A DNA stretch of 32,186 nucleotides from Burkholderiaceae bacterium (GTDB taxonomy: Bacteria; Pseudomonadota; Gammaproteobacteria; Burkholderiales; Burkholderiaceae_C). The notes below the pieces were generated by a model. It had not been told where the DNA came from and made no database searches. It saw only the letters and a list, made by a program, of their open reading frames with translations. Position 1 is the first letter of the stretch; the number at the start of each line of letters is the position of its first letter. The DNA lies in contig JANJVG010000027.1 of assembly GCA_024710165.1 (NCBI GenBank), positions 1-32,186 on the forward strand, given 5' to 3'. This document shows, in pieces, positions 31,675-32,186 of this stretch. Made by a program: the position numbers and the translations under genes.

Positions 31675-32186
31675 ATGTCCGAAGATTTCTTCCGCTTCCC
31701 CCACACCCCCCACATCGCCTGGCTGGCCACGGGCGCGCCGCGCGACGACAAAGTGCTCTCGCCCGCCGAGGCCGAGGACATCCTCAGCGGCCCGGTGGTG
31801 CTGGAGGAAAAGCTCGACGGCGCCAACCTGGGCTTCTCGGTTTCGCCCGACGGCGTCCTGCGCGCCCAGAACCGGGGCCAGTACCTGCCCCAGCCCTTCC
31901 ATGGCCAGTTCGCCCGCCTGGGGCCCTGGCTGGCCGCGCACGAGGACAAGCTGTTTGACGCGCTGGGCACGCACCTGGTCGCCTTTGGCGAATGGTGCGC
32001 CGCGCGCCACTCGCTCGACTACGCCACCCTGCCCGACTGGTGGATGCTGTTTGACGTGTACGACCGCCAGGAGCAGCGCTTCTGGAGCACCCAGCGGCGC
32101 AACGCCTGGGCGGCGCAGATGGGTTTCAACACCGTGCCCTGCCTGTACGCGGGCGAGGTCACGCTGGACCAGCTGCGCGACTGGGT
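31675..32186 (+). CDS. ATP-dependent RNA ligase family protein, first 170 aa (cut by window edge)
   Basis: The nucleotidyltransferase motif I K46-L-D-G49 in VVLEEKLDGANLGFS gives the lysine that takes AMP. It is followed by RAQNRGQYL (motif Ia region), FGEWCAARHSLDY (motif III region) and WWMLFDVYDRQ (motif IIIa). This pattern fits the RNA_ligase domain (PF09414, Rnl2-like) rather than a replicative DNA ligase. Motifs IV and V should lie beyond 32186. ATG 31675 is 7 bp after the PIN stop, with no obvious ribosome site, so coupling or a separate short-leader promoter are both possible. The enzyme would join RNA ends, perhaps repairing breaks made by the PIN nuclease. In other genomes such ligases often pair with an AAA kinase, which may follow here. 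Confidence 0.82.
   Translation, partial: MSEDFFRFPHTPHIAWLATGAPRDDKVLSPAEAEDILSGPVVLEEKLDGANLGFSVSPDGVLRAQNRGQYLPQPFHGQFARLGPWLAAHEDKLFDALGTHLVAFGEWCAARHSLDYATLPDWWMLFDVYDRQEQRFWSTQRRNAWAAQMGFNTVPCLYAGEVTLDQLRDW

Overview
The window looks like a chromosomal segment of a high-GC betaproteobacterium of the Comamonadaceae (Acidovorax-like). The reasons are the strongly G/C-ending codon use, the glnE/yhdP divergent pair, TACAAT-type -10 boxes, and three copies of an ATAGCTGC...AGCGCTT...AAGCGCT repeat that I associate from memory with this family. No rRNA, tRNA or CRISPR array is visible. The taxon is an inference.

Left part (1-15.8 kb), mostly housekeeping and envelope genes. The window opens inside the end of an IS30-family insertion sequence. 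Next come a small secreted protein, mltA (lytic transglycosylase) head-to-head with a 45-residue membrane protein, and an OmpA-like lipoprotein. A tightly overlapping minus-strand operon follows: yhdP-like AsmA protein, nitrilase-family amidase, PAS sensor kinase, FixJ-type regulator. It is divergent from glnE, which is followed by an HD-GYP-like protein whose HD pair is lost.

Centre (14.8-23.8 kb), the most coherent block. A MerR-type regulator with a B12-binding domain carries the W-x9-EH signature of CarH/LitR light sensors. It is divergent from a periplasmic glutathione peroxidase across a region of TTGTC/GACAA half-sites. Downstream lies an overlapping operon: FAD oxidoreductase, DUF1365, Cfa-like methyltransferase, chalcone-isomerase-like protein, GPH-type transporter, DUF3833 lipoprotein, SDR and NTF2-like protein. 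It is preceded by a possible ECF-sigma promoter and a structured leader. The gene set resembles light/singlet-oxygen regulons that remodel membrane fatty acids. The Cfa-like enzyme lacks two bicarbonate-binding residues of true cyclopropane synthase, so a methylated or furan fatty acid product is plausible.

Right part (23.8-32.2 kb). A glutathione S-transferase is divergent from purB. After purB come an acyltransferase of lower GC, yaeQ, a zinc-ribbon protein and a chemotaxis receptor. The window ends in a co-directional cassette: an OLD/AAA ATPase with a DUF3696-like tail, a PIN-domain nuclease overlapping it by 8 nt, and an ATP-dependent RNA ligase cut by the window edge. This is the best candidate here for an undescribed system, possibly RNA cleavage under ATPase control with a ligase beside it.

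One copy of the dispersed repeat supplies the signal peptide of the chalcone-isomerase-like protein. Another supplies the last codons and stop of the chemotaxis receptor.
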